64,000 nucleotides of DNA. It comes from Fodinibacter luteus (GTDB lineage: Bacteria; Actinomycetota; Actinomycetes; Actinomycetales; Dermatophilaceae). The stretch is from positions 94,313 to 158,312 of the forward strand of contig NZ_BAABGM010000016.1 in the NCBI RefSeq assembly GCF_039541575.1, written 5' to 3'. Shown piece after piece: positions 16,800 to 26,060 of this stretch. A program made the position numbers and the translations under genes. The notes below the pieces were generated by a model. It saw only the letters and a program-made list of their open reading frames with translations, ran no database searches and had not been told where the DNA came from. The stretch's first letter is position 1. The number at the start of each line of letters is the position of its first letter.

Positions 16800-18361
16800 G
16801 CACCCTCCACGGCGGCGAGCGCGACGTCGCCCCGGGCCCGCGCCCGGGCAAGGAGGTCGGCCGTGTCGACCCGCGTGCTCCGGCGGTCGCGGACGACCGG
16901 CTCGCCGTCGACGAGGACGTCGGTGACGTCCCCCCGGCCGGCGGCGAAGACGAGGAGCGCGGCCACGTCGTGCACGGGGGTCAGGTGGGGCGCGGCGAGG
17001 TCGAGCAGCACGAGGTCGGCCCGCTTGCCCACCTCGACCGACCCGAGCTCGTCGCCGAGCCCGAGCGCGCGGGCCCCCTCGATCGTCGCGGCCCGCAGCA
17101 CGTCGTGCGCGCTCGCGACGTCCGGGCGCCCGCTCGTGAGCCGGGCCAGGAGTGCCGCCTGGCGCATCGCCCGCCACATGTCGAGGTCGTTCGAGCTCGA
17201 GCAGCCGTCGGTGCCGAGGCCGAGGCGAACTCCGCTGGCCCGCACCGTCTCCCACGCCAGGGCTCCGCTCGCGAGCTTGAGGTTCGAGCCCGGGCAGTGC
17301 CCGACCGCCGCCCCGGACGCGGCGAGCACGTCGCGGTCGCCGGCGGTCAGGTGGACACCGTGGCCCACGACGAGCGGCAGGTCGGGCTCGACCCACCCCG
17401 AGCGCGCGAGCAGCTCGGTCGGGGTGGCGTCGTAGCGCTCGCGGATGCCGGCGTTCTCGGCCTCGTTCTCCGACACGTGCGTCGTGAGGATGCCGGGTCG
17501 GTCGCCCTCGGCGAGCAGCTCGCGCAGCGTGCCCACCACGTCGGCGAACCCCTCGGGGCGGCACGTGTACGTCGCGTGCGGCATCGCGGCGACCGGCACC
17601 GCGGGGCCGCCGATCTCGTCGAGCAGCCCGGGCCAAGCGCGCATCGCGGCGAGGCGCTCGGCCCACGCGAGGCCGTCCGGGCCGGGGCCGTCGAAGAAGA
17701 CCGGGCCGATGACGTGCCGGCTGCCGGCTGCGACGGCGCCCCGGTGGGCGGCCTCGTGGTGGAAGTACATGTCGAGCTGGGTCGTGCACCCGCCGAGGAG
17801 GGACTCGAGGGCGCCGAGGGTGGCGCCGAGCTCGACGGTCTCCGGGTCCATGACCGCACCCTCGGCCGCCCACACGCGGGTCAGGAAGCCCTGGAGATCG
17901 ACGTCCTCGGCCAGGCCGCGCAGGAGGGTCATGGGGAGGTGGGTGTGCAGGTTGACCAGCCCCGGCATCACCAGCTTGCCTCGGGCGTCGATGACGACCA
18001 CGTCCGCGGGGGCGCCCTCGACGTCGCCTCCGGCTGCGCCGGGTTCGGGGGGCGGCCGCAGCCCATCCGCACGCTCGCCCGCTGTGCGGACTCCCGTGCT
18101 CCCGCCAGACCCAGCCGGCGGCCGCCCCGCCGAACCCGGCTCCGCCTCCGGCTCGGGTCCGCGGCCACCCGCCGGCGTCGCGACCGCCTCCGGCACTGGT
18201 GGCCCGGCCAGCGGGCGCCCCGCCCCCGGCTGTCCTGCTTCGCGCGTCGTGATGGCGGTGATGCGGCCGTCGTCGATGGTGATGGTCGCGTCGGTGAGGA
18301 CGCGGTCGTGCTCGTCGACGGTGACGAGGTAGGTGGCGTTGGTGATGACGACGCGGGTCAT
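16796..18361 (-). CDS. Amidohydrolase, methylthioadenosine/S-adenosylhomocysteine deaminase type, with low-complexity insert
   Basis: A 521-residue metal-dependent amidohydrolase. Metal ligands are visible as HTH in LVNLHTHLPMTLLRG (about 138-140), H in HVSENEAE (about 292), H in VVGHGVHL (about 333) and D in TDGCSSSND (about 384); this set matches MTA/SAH deaminases and related cytosine/chlorohydrolase enzymes. Relatives are about 430-450 residues; the extra length is a Pro/Gly/Ala-rich insert at residues about 43-115 that interrupts the N-terminal beta-sandwich. ATG at 18361 overlaps the upstream phosphorylase stop by 4 bases. Product: methylthioinosine (from MTA) and ammonia, if the assignment is right. 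Confidence 0.85.
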   Translation of the reverse strand: MTRVVITNATYLVTVDEHDRVLTDATITIDDGRITAITTREAGQPGAGRPLAGPPVPEAVATPAGGRGPEPEAEPGSAGRPPAGSGGSTGVRTAGERADGLRPPPEPGAAGGDVEGAPADVVVIDARGKLVMPGLVNLHTHLPMTLLRGLAEDVDLQGFLTRVWAAEGAVMDPETVELGATLGALESLLGGCTTQLDMYFHHEAAHRGAVAAGSRHVIGPVFFDGPGPDGLAWAERLAAMRAWPGLLDEIGGPAVPVAAMPHATYTCRPEGFADVVGTLRELLAEGDRPGILTTHVSENEAENAGIRERYDATPTELLARSGWVEPDLPLVVGHGVHLTAGDRDVLAASGAAVGHCPGSNLKLASGALAWETVRASGVRLGLGTDGCSSSNDLDMWRAMRQAALLARLTSGRPDVASAHDVLRAATIEGARALGLGDELGSVEVGKRADLVLLDLAAPHLTPVHDVAALLVFAAGRGDVTDVLVDGEPVVRDRRSTRVDTADLLARARARGDVALAAVEGA

Positions 18362-19155
18362 GCGAAGGGCTCGGTGGGGTCGGGGTCGGTGGGGTCGGGG
18401 AAGGTCGCGCGGGTGTGGACGAGCTCGTCGAGGATCTCGAGGACGGCGGCGGAGGAGGTGCGCAGGACGGCGTTGATCTCGTCCATCGTGATGGGCTCGT
18501 CGGAGTCGCCGACCCCGGACGCGGGGTTGACGACGAGCGAGATCGCGGCGTAGCGCAGGCCCGCCTCGAGGGCGAGCGTCACCTCGGGGACACCGGTCAT
18601 GCCCGCGACGTCGGCGCCCGCGAGGCGGGCGAGCCGGACCTCGGCGCGGGTCTCGAACCGGGGCCCCTCGAAGCACGCGTAGACCCCGCCGTCCCGCACC
18701 GGGCGGCCGGCGGTTGAGGCGGCATCCAGGATCTCGCGCCGGATCGCCGGGTGGTACGGCTCGACGACGTCGGTGTGCACGACCCCCTCGGGCCCGGAGC
18801 CGTCGAAGAAGGTGACCGGCCGCTGCCGCGTCAGGTCGAGGAAGTCGTCGAGGCAGAGCAGGTCGCCGGGGCGCAGGTCGGGGTCGATGGAGCCGGTGAC
18901 GTTGACGGCGACGACGTCGCGGACCCCGAGGTCGGCGAGGGCGCGGATGTTGGCGCGGTAGTTGACGAGGTGCGGCGGGACCGAGTGCCCGGCACCGTGG
19001 CGGGTCAGGAAGACGACCGGGATGCCGTGCCACGTGCCCCGCACGACGCGGGCGTCGCCGAACGCGGTCGGCACCGTGTGCTCCGCCGGGTCCACGAGCG
19101 CCCCGAGGTCGTAGAAGCCGGTGCCGGCGATGAGGCCGAGGGGCGCGCGGGTCAT
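18358..19155 (-). CDS. mtnP: S-methyl-5'-thioadenosine/thioinosine phosphorylase
   Basis: A 265-residue type-I purine nucleoside phosphorylase of the MTAP branch. Phosphate-binding features are GTGFYD at residues 11-16 and RHGAGHSVPPH near 56. The base-recognition loop reads NPASGVGDSDEP: an Asn here favours 6-oxopurines such as methylthioinosine, while adenine-specific MTAPs have Asp. Because the next gene is an MTA-type deaminase, a two-step route (deaminate, then phosphorolyse) is plausible. First gene of a four-gene operon whose members all overlap by 4 bases. Confidence 0.88.
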   Translation of the reverse strand: MTRAPLGLIAGTGFYDLGALVDPAEHTVPTAFGDARVVRGTWHGIPVVFLTRHGAGHSVPPHLVNYRANIRALADLGVRDVVAVNVTGSIDPDLRPGDLLCLDDFLDLTRQRPVTFFDGSGPEGVVHTDVVEPYHPAIRREILDAASTAGRPVRDGGVYACFEGPRFETRAEVRLARLAGADVAGMTGVPEVTLALEAGLRYAAISLVVNPASGVGDSDEPITMDEINAVLRTSSAAVLEILDELVHTRATFPDPTDPDPTEPFA

Positions 19156-19181
19156 GACCCGGCAGGCTACCGGGACGAGCG

Positions 19182-19325
19182 CCCCCGCGGAGTCAGGTGC
19201 ACCCCGCCCACTCAGGGCCGTGCACGCCCCTGAGTGGGCGGGGTGCACCTGAGTCCGCGGGGGGTGGTGGGGTGCTCCTGACTCCGCGGGGGGGTGGGGG
19301 TGTTGCGCCTGAGCCCGCGGGGGGT
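19182..19325. repeat. Palindromic intergenic repeat, family member R2, with extra half copies
   Basis: The full element is 19182-19263: outer arms CCCGCGGAGTCAGGTGCA pair with the other end with one mismatch, and the inner arms CCCGCCCACTCAGGG and CCCTGAGTGGGCGGG pair perfectly. Two further right-arm copies (CTGACTCCGCGGGG and CTGAGCCCGCGGGG) follow up to 19325. It fills the divergent gap between mtnP and the gamma-glutamyltransferase gene. Confidence 0.8.
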
Positions 19326-19372
19326 GACGGCTGCCGGACGCGGACCCGCCGGCACCACGCCCCGGTGGCAGG

Positions 19373-20917
19373 ATGCGAGGCATGGGTGGACGCGTGGCGA
19401 TCGCGGCGACCGGGCCGGTCTCCCTCGCGGCCGGGCGAGAGGTCGCGCTGGCCGGCGGCAACGCCGTCGACGTCGCCGTCGCCGCGGCGATGACGGCGAT
19501 GAGCACCGAGCCGGGCATCGTCTCCCTCGCCGGCGGGGCCTACGTGTCGGTCTGGCCCGCCGCGGGCGACCCCGTCGTGCTCGACGGCAACGTCGAGATG
19601 CCGGGACGCGGGCTGCCGGCCGAGCGCTTCGGCGCCGGGGTGCACGAGGTGACGACCGACTACGGCGGAGGTGTCACCCTGTTCGCCGGCCACGGCTCGG
19701 TCGCGACCCCGGGCGCCGTCGTCGCGTGCGAGCTCGCCGTCGAGGAGCTCGGCACGGTGCCGTGGGCCGACGTCGTCGCCCCCGCGGCCCGCGCCTGCAG
19801 CGACGGGTTCGTCGTCGGTGGCGCCGCCGCGAAGTACCTGTCGCACACCGCCCGCTCCCTGTTCGGCGAGGACCCGGAGGCGTTCCGCGTCGTGACGCGC
19901 GACGACGGCTCGCCGGTCGTGGCCGGTGACGTCATGACGAACCACCTCCTCGCCGACGTGCTCGACCTCGTGGCCCGCGAGGGCGCCTCGGTGCTGACGA
20001 CGGGGCAGGTCGGGCGGGCGATGGTCGACGACATGGCGGCGCACGGGGGCCTCATCACCCACCGCGACCTCGCCGAGTACACCCCGCTCGTGCGGCCGCC
20101 CGTGCGCCGCACCGTCGGGGACTGGGACCTCGCGGTCAACCCTCCGCCGTCGGTCGGAGGGCCGATGCTCGCCGTCATGCTCGGGGAGATGGGCCGCCGT
20201 GGGTACTGGCACTGGCCGGACATCATCGAGATCCAGCGCGCGGTGCTCGCCTACCGCCGCTCGGTGCACGACCTCGCCCCCGACCTCGACGCGGCCGGCC
20301 ACGAGCTGCTCCTCACCGTCGACCGGCACGGGCTCGCAGGGCTCCCGACGAGCTCGAGCACCGCGAACGTCTCCGTCGTCGACTCCGACGGCACCGCCTG
20401 CGCCGTCACGATGTCGAGCGGCTACGGCGCCGGGATCACGGTCCCCGGCACCGGGATGCTGCTCAACAACGCCCTCGGTGAGCCCGAGCTCAACCGGCTG
20501 GGGCTGCACCGCCTCGTGCCCGGCATCCGGCTGGCCTCGAACATGGCACCCACGACGGGCCGCACCCGCGACGGTCGGGTGCTCGCGATCGGCTCACCGG
20601 GGGCTGACCGCATCACGACCGCCCTCATGCAGGTGCTCGCCCAGGGCTGCCTCCACGGCGCCGACCTGCGGCACGCCATCGAGGCGCCGCGGCTGCACGT
20701 GCGGTTCGACGACGACGGCACGGTCGTCGTCGAGCACGAGAGCGACGAGCGCATCGCCCTCGCGGTGCGCGAGGCGGGGCTGCGCGGGTCCGACCAGGGC
20801 ACCCACCAGATGTACTTCGGCGGGGTGGGCGCGGCGTACCGCCGCGAGGACGGCCGGCTCGAGGCCGCCGGGGACCCACGGCGCGAGGCGGCGGTCGAGG
20901 TCGTCGCCGTGGCGTGA
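19373..20917 (+). CDS. Gamma-glutamyltransferase family protein
   Basis: A 514-residue Ntn-hydrolase of the gamma-glutamyltranspeptidase family. The predicted self-cleavage site and nucleophile is T330 in SSSTANVSVVD, and the oxyanion/glycine loop GYGAGITVPGTGMLLNN follows, as in the family. The N-terminal part has the conserved AAGREVALAGGNAVD. There is no signal peptide, so unlike secreted GGTs it probably works in the cytosol, as an acylase or peptidase-like member. Two start codons are possible (19373 and 19382); I cannot decide between them. Confidence 0.87.
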   Translation: MRGMGGRVAIAATGPVSLAAGREVALAGGNAVDVAVAAAMTAMSTEPGIVSLAGGAYVSVWPAAGDPVVLDGNVEMPGRGLPAERFGAGVHEVTTDYGGGVTLFAGHGSVATPGAVVACELAVEELGTVPWADVVAPAARACSDGFVVGGAAAKYLSHTARSLFGEDPEAFRVVTRDDGSPVVAGDVMTNHLLADVLDLVAREGASVLTTGQVGRAMVDDMAAHGGLITHRDLAEYTPLVRPPVRRTVGDWDLAVNPPPSVGGPMLAVMLGEMGRRGYWHWPDIIEIQRAVLAYRRSVHDLAPDLDAAGHELLLTVDRHGLAGLPTSSSTANVSVVDSDGTACAVTMSSGYGAGITVPGTGMLLNNALGEPELNRLGLHRLVPGIRLASNMAPTTGRTRDGRVLAIGSPGADRITTALMQVLAQGCLHGADLRHAIEAPRLHVRFDDDGTVVVEHESDERIALAVREAGLRGSDQGTHQMYFGGVGAAYRREDGRLEAAGDPRREAAVEVVAVA

Positions 20918-21060
20918 GTTCGCCTGTGCGCGAAAGGTAAAGGATTGGTCAGGAACGCGCCCGGATGGCCCTGATCGGTTGTGGGCCGTGATCCACTGTC
21001 CCGGCGCACCGCCCGATCGGGCCGGGCGCGTCCTCCACCCTCGTTCGGACAGGATCCGCG

Positions 21061-24000
21061 ATGACACCACCCATGACCAGAGGTGCGCGCGTGGCGCTCG
21101 CCTCGCTCGCCGCCGCGGCGCTCGCCACCGGCGTCGTGTCGACCACGGCCTCCGCCGCCGAGCCCTCGCCGAACGCGAAGGGCCAGGGCAGCATCAAGGC
21201 GCAGGAGAGGAAGAAGGACAAGCTCGGGGCGCACGACCGGCAGCTGCTCGCGAAGGCCCGCACCGCGGGTGACGAGCGCGTCACGGTCATGCTCGCCACG
21301 ACGAAGGGCTCCGCGAAGTCGGTCGCGGCCGGCGTCCGCGCCGCCGGTGGCCTCACCGCCACCGTGAGCGACCGCTACGGCTACGTCAGCGCCAGCGTGC
21401 CGACCGACCGCGTCGACACCATCGCCAAGCCCGCCTCCGTGCTCGCCGTCGACCTCGACGAGTCGATCCCGCTGCCGCGCCCCGAGGTCGAGGGCGAGGG
21501 CACCGGGAGCAGCGCCGGTGTCGCGCCCCCCGACGCGGGCACCCCGGACGACAACCCCTACATGCCGACGCGTGACACCGGCTCGGTGGCCTTCAAGCAG
21601 GCCAACCCCACGTGGGACGGGCGTGGAGTGACGATCGGCGTCATCGACTCCGGCGTCGACCTCGACCACCCCGCGTTGCAGGAGACCAGCACCGGCGATC
21701 GGAAGATCGTCGACTGGGTGACGAGCACCCACCCGGCCCTCGAGGGCGACGGGTCCTGGCTGCGGATGACCACGACCGTCACCGGGCCGACGTTCACCGT
21801 CACCGGGGAGGACGGCACGTGGACCGCCCCGGATGCCGGGTCTTACCGGTTCAACCGGGTCGCCGAGAGCATCTCCTCCCGCGACGAGGCGGCCGGCGAC
21901 TTCAACCGCGACGGTGACACCACTGACCGCTGGGGGGTCCTCTACGACGAGGAGACCCACGACATCTGGGTCGACGCGAACCTGGACCGCACCTTCTCCG
22001 ACGACGAGAGGATGCGTCCGTACGAGGAGCAGTTCGACATCGGGCGGTTCGGCACCGACGACCCGAAGACCCCCGTCGCCGAGTCGATGCCGTTCGTCGT
22101 CGAGTACCGCGAGGACGTCGCCTACTCGAGCAGCGCCCGGGCGGACTACGTGAGCATCGGCATCGTCCAGGCCGCGCACGGCACGCACGTCGCCGGCATC
22201 GCGGCCGGGCACGGCCTGTTCGGTGGGGCGATGGACGGCCAGGCGCCCGGGGCGCAGGTCGTCTCGAGCCGGGCCTGCTCGTGGGGTGGCGGCTGCACTG
22301 CCGTCGCGCTGACCGACGGCATGGTCGACCTCGTCGAGAACCGGGGCGTCGACGTCGTCAACATGTCGATCGGCGGCCTGCCGGCCCTCAACGACGGCAA
22401 CAACGCCCGGGCCCGTCTCTACGACGCGCTCATTGACGGGGGGGTCCAGCTCGTCATCTCGGCCGGCAACAGCGGCCCCGGCATCAACACGATCGGCGAC
22501 CCGTCGGTGGCGTCGAAGGTCGTGAGCGTCGGGTCGTCCATCACGAAGGAGACCTGGCTCGCCAACTACGGATCGCAGGTCTCGACCCCGCTCACCCTGC
22601 ACAACTACTCCTCGCGCGGCCCGCGCGAGGACGGCGGGTTCAAGCCCAACGTCATGGCTCCGGGGTCGGCCATCTCCTCGGTGCCGACGTGGCAGCTCGG
22701 CAGCCCCGTCCCCGAGGCCGGTTACTCCCTGCCGCCGGGGTATGCGATGTTCAACGGCACCTCGATGGCCGCTCCGCAGACGGCGGGTGGCGTCGCGCTG
22801 CTCCTCTCGGCCGCCGCGGCGAAGGGCGTCGACGTGACCCCGCGCCAGATCCGCGACTCGCTCTACTCCTCGGCGGACTTCGTCGAGGGCGTCGAGGCGA
22901 TCGGGCAGGGCGCCGGGCAGGTCGACGTCCCGGGTGCGTGGAAGCTGCTCGGGGCCAGGCCGTCCGCCCAGGACATCTCCGTGGCGGCGCCGGTGTGCAC
23001 CCCGATCTCGGACTACCTCGCGACGCCCGACGTGGGGACCGGTGTCTACAACCGGTGCGCCGCTGCCGACGGTGGTCAGGTCTCCGGCGAGAGCAGGACG
23101 TACGTCGTCAAGGCGACGCGCACGAGCGGCAAGGGCGGACGGGTGGCGCACACCCTGCGCCTCGTCGGCAACGACGGCACGTTCTCCCTGCCGACGACGA
23201 GCCGGCCGATGCCCAAGGGCGGCGCGGTCGACATCCCCGTCAAGGCGAGGACGAGCGTCCCCGGCGTGCACTCGGCGATCCTCGAGATCGACGACCCCGC
23301 GACGCCGGTCGTGGACCAGCGGGTCATGCTCACGGTGGTGCTGTCCACCGACCTCGTCGCTCCGTCGTACGCGACGACGGCGTCGGGCACGGTCGAGCGC
23401 AACCTGACGAGGAAGCTGTTCGTCACGGTGCCGCCGGGTACGAAGGCCCTGCAGGTCAACCTGTCCGGGGTCGGCGGCTCGAACCAGGTGCGCTGGATCG
23501 CGAACAACCCGTACGGGGTCCCGGTGGAGTCCACATCGTCGCTGGCCTGCTTCACCAACTTCAGCGCCCCGAGCTGCAACAGCGCCTCGCGCGCCTACTC
23601 GATCCCGCTGCCCGGTGTGTGGGAACTCGAGGTCGAGGCGCGTCGCACGTCGCCGAGCCTGGCCAACCCGTACGAGCTGACGGCCGCGGTCCAGGGTGTC
23701 ACGGTCGACCCGGCATCCCAGACCCTCGCCTCGGTCACGGCGGGCGAGCCGACGCCGGTGTCGTGGACCGTGGCGAACGACTTCGGCTCGGTGTCGGCGG
23801 CGGCGTTGGGCGGCACCCTCGGCAGCGCCGTCTCGCAGCGCCGCACGATCGCCGACGCCGCGCTGTCGGAGTTCACCGTCGTCGTCCCCGAGGGTGCCGA
23901 GCGCCTCACGGCGAGGATCGGGCGCACGTCCGACCTCGGGGCCGACCTCGACCTGTTCGTCCGCACCGCGTCGGGCACGCTCGTCGGCCAGTCGGCCGAC

Positions 24001-24321
24001 GGTGACTCCGAGGAGTCGGTGACGATCACGAAGCCGGCCGCGGGCACCTACCGGGTGCAGGTCGACGGCTACTCGGTCCCGGCCGGGACGACCGAGTACG
24101 ACTACCTCGACGTGTTCGTCTCGCCGGCGCTCGGCACCCTGACGACCGACGACGCGACCGTCGACCTCGCCCCGGGGGCGTCGACGACGGCCACCGGTGC
24201 GGTGACGGCGAAGACGGCCCCGGCCGCCGGTCGCCAGCTGTTGGGCGAGATGCGGTTCGTCTCGTCGGCCGGCGCCGTCCTGGGGACCGGGGCGGTCGTC
24301 GTCGGCTCGGTCACGCCGTAG
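21061..24321 (+). CDS. Secreted subtilase (S8 family) serine protease with C-terminal PPC domain
   Basis: A 1086-residue exported protease. A Sec signal peptide (hydrophobic about 9-31, ending ASA) is followed by an inhibitor-like prodomain (ERVTVMLATTKGSAKS), then the catalytic domain with D196 in VIDSGVDLDH, H373 in HGTHVAGI and S568 in GTSMAAPQ. A 170-residue insertion separates Asp and His, as in large actinobacterial tripeptidyl-peptidase-II-like subtilases. Around 950-1040 a PPC-type beta domain (RIGRTSDLGADLDLFVRT) precedes the end. It probably degrades extracellular protein. Confidence 0.92.
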   Translation: MTPPMTRGARVALASLAAAALATGVVSTTASAAEPSPNAKGQGSIKAQERKKDKLGAHDRQLLAKARTAGDERVTVMLATTKGSAKSVAAGVRAAGGLTATVSDRYGYVSASVPTDRVDTIAKPASVLAVDLDESIPLPRPEVEGEGTGSSAGVAPPDAGTPDDNPYMPTRDTGSVAFKQANPTWDGRGVTIGVIDSGVDLDHPALQETSTGDRKIVDWVTSTHPALEGDGSWLRMTTTVTGPTFTVTGEDGTWTAPDAGSYRFNRVAESISSRDEAAGDFNRDGDTTDRWGVLYDEETHDIWVDANLDRTFSDDERMRPYEEQFDIGRFGTDDPKTPVAESMPFVVEYREDVAYSSSARADYVSIGIVQAAHGTHVAGIAAGHGLFGGAMDGQAPGAQVVSSRACSWGGGCTAVALTDGMVDLVENRGVDVVNMSIGGLPALNDGNNARARLYDALIDGGVQLVISAGNSGPGINTIGDPSVASKVVSVGSSITKETWLANYGSQVSTPLTLHNYSSRGPREDGGFKPNVMAPGSAISSVPTWQLGSPVPEAGYSLPPGYAMFNGTSMAAPQTAGGVALLLSAAAAKGVDVTPRQIRDSLYSSADFVEGVEAIGQGAGQVDVPGAWKLLGARPSAQDISVAAPVCTPISDYLATPDVGTGVYNRCAAADGGQVSGESRTYVVKATRTSGKGGRVAHTLRLVGNDGTFSLPTTSRPMPKGGAVDIPVKARTSVPGVHSAILEIDDPATPVVDQRVMLTVVLSTDLVAPSYATTASGTVERNLTRKLFVTVPPGTKALQVNLSGVGGSNQVRWIANNPYGVPVESTSSLACFTNFSAPSCNSASRAYSIPLPGVWELEVEARRTSPSLANPYELTAAVQGVTVDPASQTLASVTAGEPTPVSWTVANDFGSVSAAALGGTLGSAVSQRRTIADAALSEFTVVVPEGAERLTARIGRTSDLGADLDLFVRTASGTLVGQSADGDSEESVTITKPAAGTYRVQVDGYSVPAGTTEYDYLDVFVSPALGTLTTDDATVDLAPGASTTATGAVTAKTAPAAGRQLLGEMRFVSSAGAVLGTGAVVVGSVTP

Positions 24322-24468
24322 CCGGCCTCGCCCGCCCCACCACCGGACCCGGCGGCCTCGGCCGCGGGGTCCGGTGCGTCGCAGGCGTTCCGGTCGGGGT
24401 GTCGTGCCGTCGTGGTGCCGCCTGACGGCTGCCGGCTGAGGGCGGTCGGATGGCGGCCGGCCGGCGGG

Positions 24469-24590
24469 GCTCAGGCGCGGGCCGTCCCGACGGCCAGCTC
24501 CGCCCCGGTGGGGCTCAGGCGCGGGCCGCCCCGACGGCCATCTGCCGGCCCGGCGCCGCTCAGGTGCGGGCCGCCCCGACGACCATCCAG
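24469..24590. repeat. Tandem duplication of the MATE gene 3' end, three copies of about 45 bp
   Basis: GCTCAGGyGCGGGCCG begins at 24469, 24513 and 24558. The third copy contains the real end and stop codon of the MATE gene (last residues VGAART), so the two left copies are duplications of the gene terminus lying downstream of the stop. The rest of 24322-24468 is GC-rich with nothing I recognise. Confidence 0.7.
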
Positions 24591-26029
24591 CGGTCGGTGC
24601 GCACGCGCATCCACATGAGCACCGCCCGCACCGACATGAACACGGTGAAGGCGATCCACAGCCACACGACGGCGTCGACCATGCCCTGCGTCGTGCCCCC
24701 GGCGAGCAGCCAGTCGCCGGCGAGGTGCACCCCGAGCACGACCGGCAGGTAGGCGACGAGGGTGCCGAGCATGGCGCGGGCCAGCCACACCCCGTCGCCG
24801 GCGCCGATGAGCACGCCGTCGACGACGAAGACGAACCCCGACAGGGGCTGGCCCAGGGCCACGACGACGAGGCCGCCGGCGATGGCCGCCTGCACCTGGG
24901 CGTCCGGGGTGAACAGCGGCCCGAGCACGGGGCGCAGCAGCAGCACGAGCACCCCGAGGGCGATGCCGGCCGCCACCCCCCACCGGAGCATGAGGGCCGT
25001 CGCGACGCGGGCGCGGTGCCGCTCACCGGCGCCGAGGGCCTTTCCGGTGATGGCCTGGGCGGCGATCGCCAGCGCGTCGAGGGCGAAGACGAGGAAGGTC
25101 CAGATCGTGGCGGTCACCTGGTAGGCCGCGAGCGGGACGTCGCCGAGCCCGGCGGCCACCCACGTCGTCACGAGGAGGACCGCGCGCAGCGCGAGGGTGC
25201 GCACGAGGAGGGGGACGCCGCCACGTGCCGCCGCGAGCACCCGTCCGGGGTGGGCGTGCAGCGGGACCGCCGTGCGGGCGGCATACCGGACGAGGACGCC
25301 CACGAGGGCGGCGGCCATGGCGGTCTGGGCGATGACGGTGCCCCACGCCGACCCGCCGATGCCCCAGCCGAGGCCGTGGACGAACCAGAGGTTGAGCACG
25401 ATGTTGAGGCCGAACCCGCCGACGGCGGCGACGAGGGGGGTGCGGGTGTCCTGGAGGCCGCGGAGCACGCCGGTCGTCGCGAGGACGATGAGCATGGCGG
25501 GGATGCCGAGCGCGGAGATCCGCAGGTACGTCACCGCCTGCTCGAGGGCCGCCTCGGACGCGCCGAACACCCGGCAGAGGGGCCCGGCGAGGACCGCGAC
25601 CACGACGGCGGTCAGGGCGCCGAGGATGATGGCGAGCCACGTGCCGTCGATGCCCGCCGCGATGGCACCCGCCCGCGAGCCGGCCCCGAGCTGGCGCGCG
25701 ACGACCGCCGTCGTGCCGTAGGCGAGGAAGACGAAGACGTTCGCGGCGGTCAGGAGGATGGCGCTGGCGACGCCGAGGCCGGCGAGGGGTGCGACACCGA
25801 GCCGCCCGACGATCGCCGCGTCGGCGAGCAGGAACATCGGCTCGGCGACGAGGGCGAGGAACGCGGGTACGGCGAGGCGCAGCACCTCGCGGTGCTGCCC
25901 CCCGGCATCCGGGCGGTGCTGCCCCCCGGCGCCGGTGCGGTCGTGGTCCCCTGCGTCAGGGCAGTGCTGCCCCCCTGCGTCCGGGCGGTGCTGCCCCCCG
26001 GCGTCCGGGCGCTCGTCGGCGTCTCCCAC
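24560..26029 (-). CDS. MATE family multidrug/Na+ antiporter (DinF-like)
   Basis: A multidrug and toxic compound extrusion protein with about twelve hydrophobic segments; the family core starts at EVLRLAVPAFLALVAEPMFL and includes the paired FLLADAAIVGRLG and GFVFVVDGVLIGAGD regions. It exports organic cations or drugs by Na+ or H+ antiport. The start is uncertain: a GTG at 26029 gives 489 residues with an N-terminal run of five 8-residue repeats (consensus RPDAGGQH); a GTG just before LRLAVPAF would give a conventional length of about 445. No convincing ribosome-binding site decides it. Confidence 0.82.
   Translation of the reverse strand: MGDADERPDAGGQHRPDAGGQHCPDAGDHDRTGAGGQHRPDAGGQHREVLRLAVPAFLALVAEPMFLLADAAIVGRLGVAPLAGLGVASAILLTAANVFVFLAYGTTAVVARQLGAGSRAGAIAAGIDGTWLAIILGALTAVVVAVLAGPLCRVFGASEAALEQAVTYLRISALGIPAMLIVLATTGVLRGLQDTRTPLVAAVGGFGLNIVLNLWFVHGLGWGIGGSAWGTVIAQTAMAAALVGVLVRYAARTAVPLHAHPGRVLAAARGGVPLLVRTLALRAVLLVTTWVAAGLGDVPLAAYQVTATIWTFLVFALDALAIAAQAITGKALGAGERHRARVATALMLRWGVAAGIALGVLVLLLRPVLGPLFTPDAQVQAAIAGGLVVVALGQPLSGFVFVVDGVLIGAGDGVWLARAMLGTLVAYLPVVLGVHLAGDWLLAGGTTQGMVDAVVWLWIAFTVFMSVRAVLMWMRVRTDRWMVVGAART
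25892..26011. repeat. 24-bp in-frame tandem repeat, five copies, at the MATE N-terminus
   Basis: Five adjacent 24-base units (consensus start GTGCTGCCCCCCGG on the + strand) occupy exactly 120 bases. Read on the gene strand they encode five copies of RPDAGGQH with small changes in the third. The length being a multiple of three keeps the frame open into the conserved MATE sequence. Confidence 0.8.
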
Positions 26030-26060
26030 GCAACGGCACTGTTCCAGACGCCGGACCCCT

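Noticed and set aside
20422..25026. A 1534-codon open frame on the minus strand, antisense to the subtilase and MATE-adjacent region
   Set aside because: It mirrors the protease gene codon for codon; the translation is Arg/Asp/Val/Gly-rich with no domain, as expected from antisense frames in very high GC DNA. The plus-strand subtilase has full catalytic motifs.
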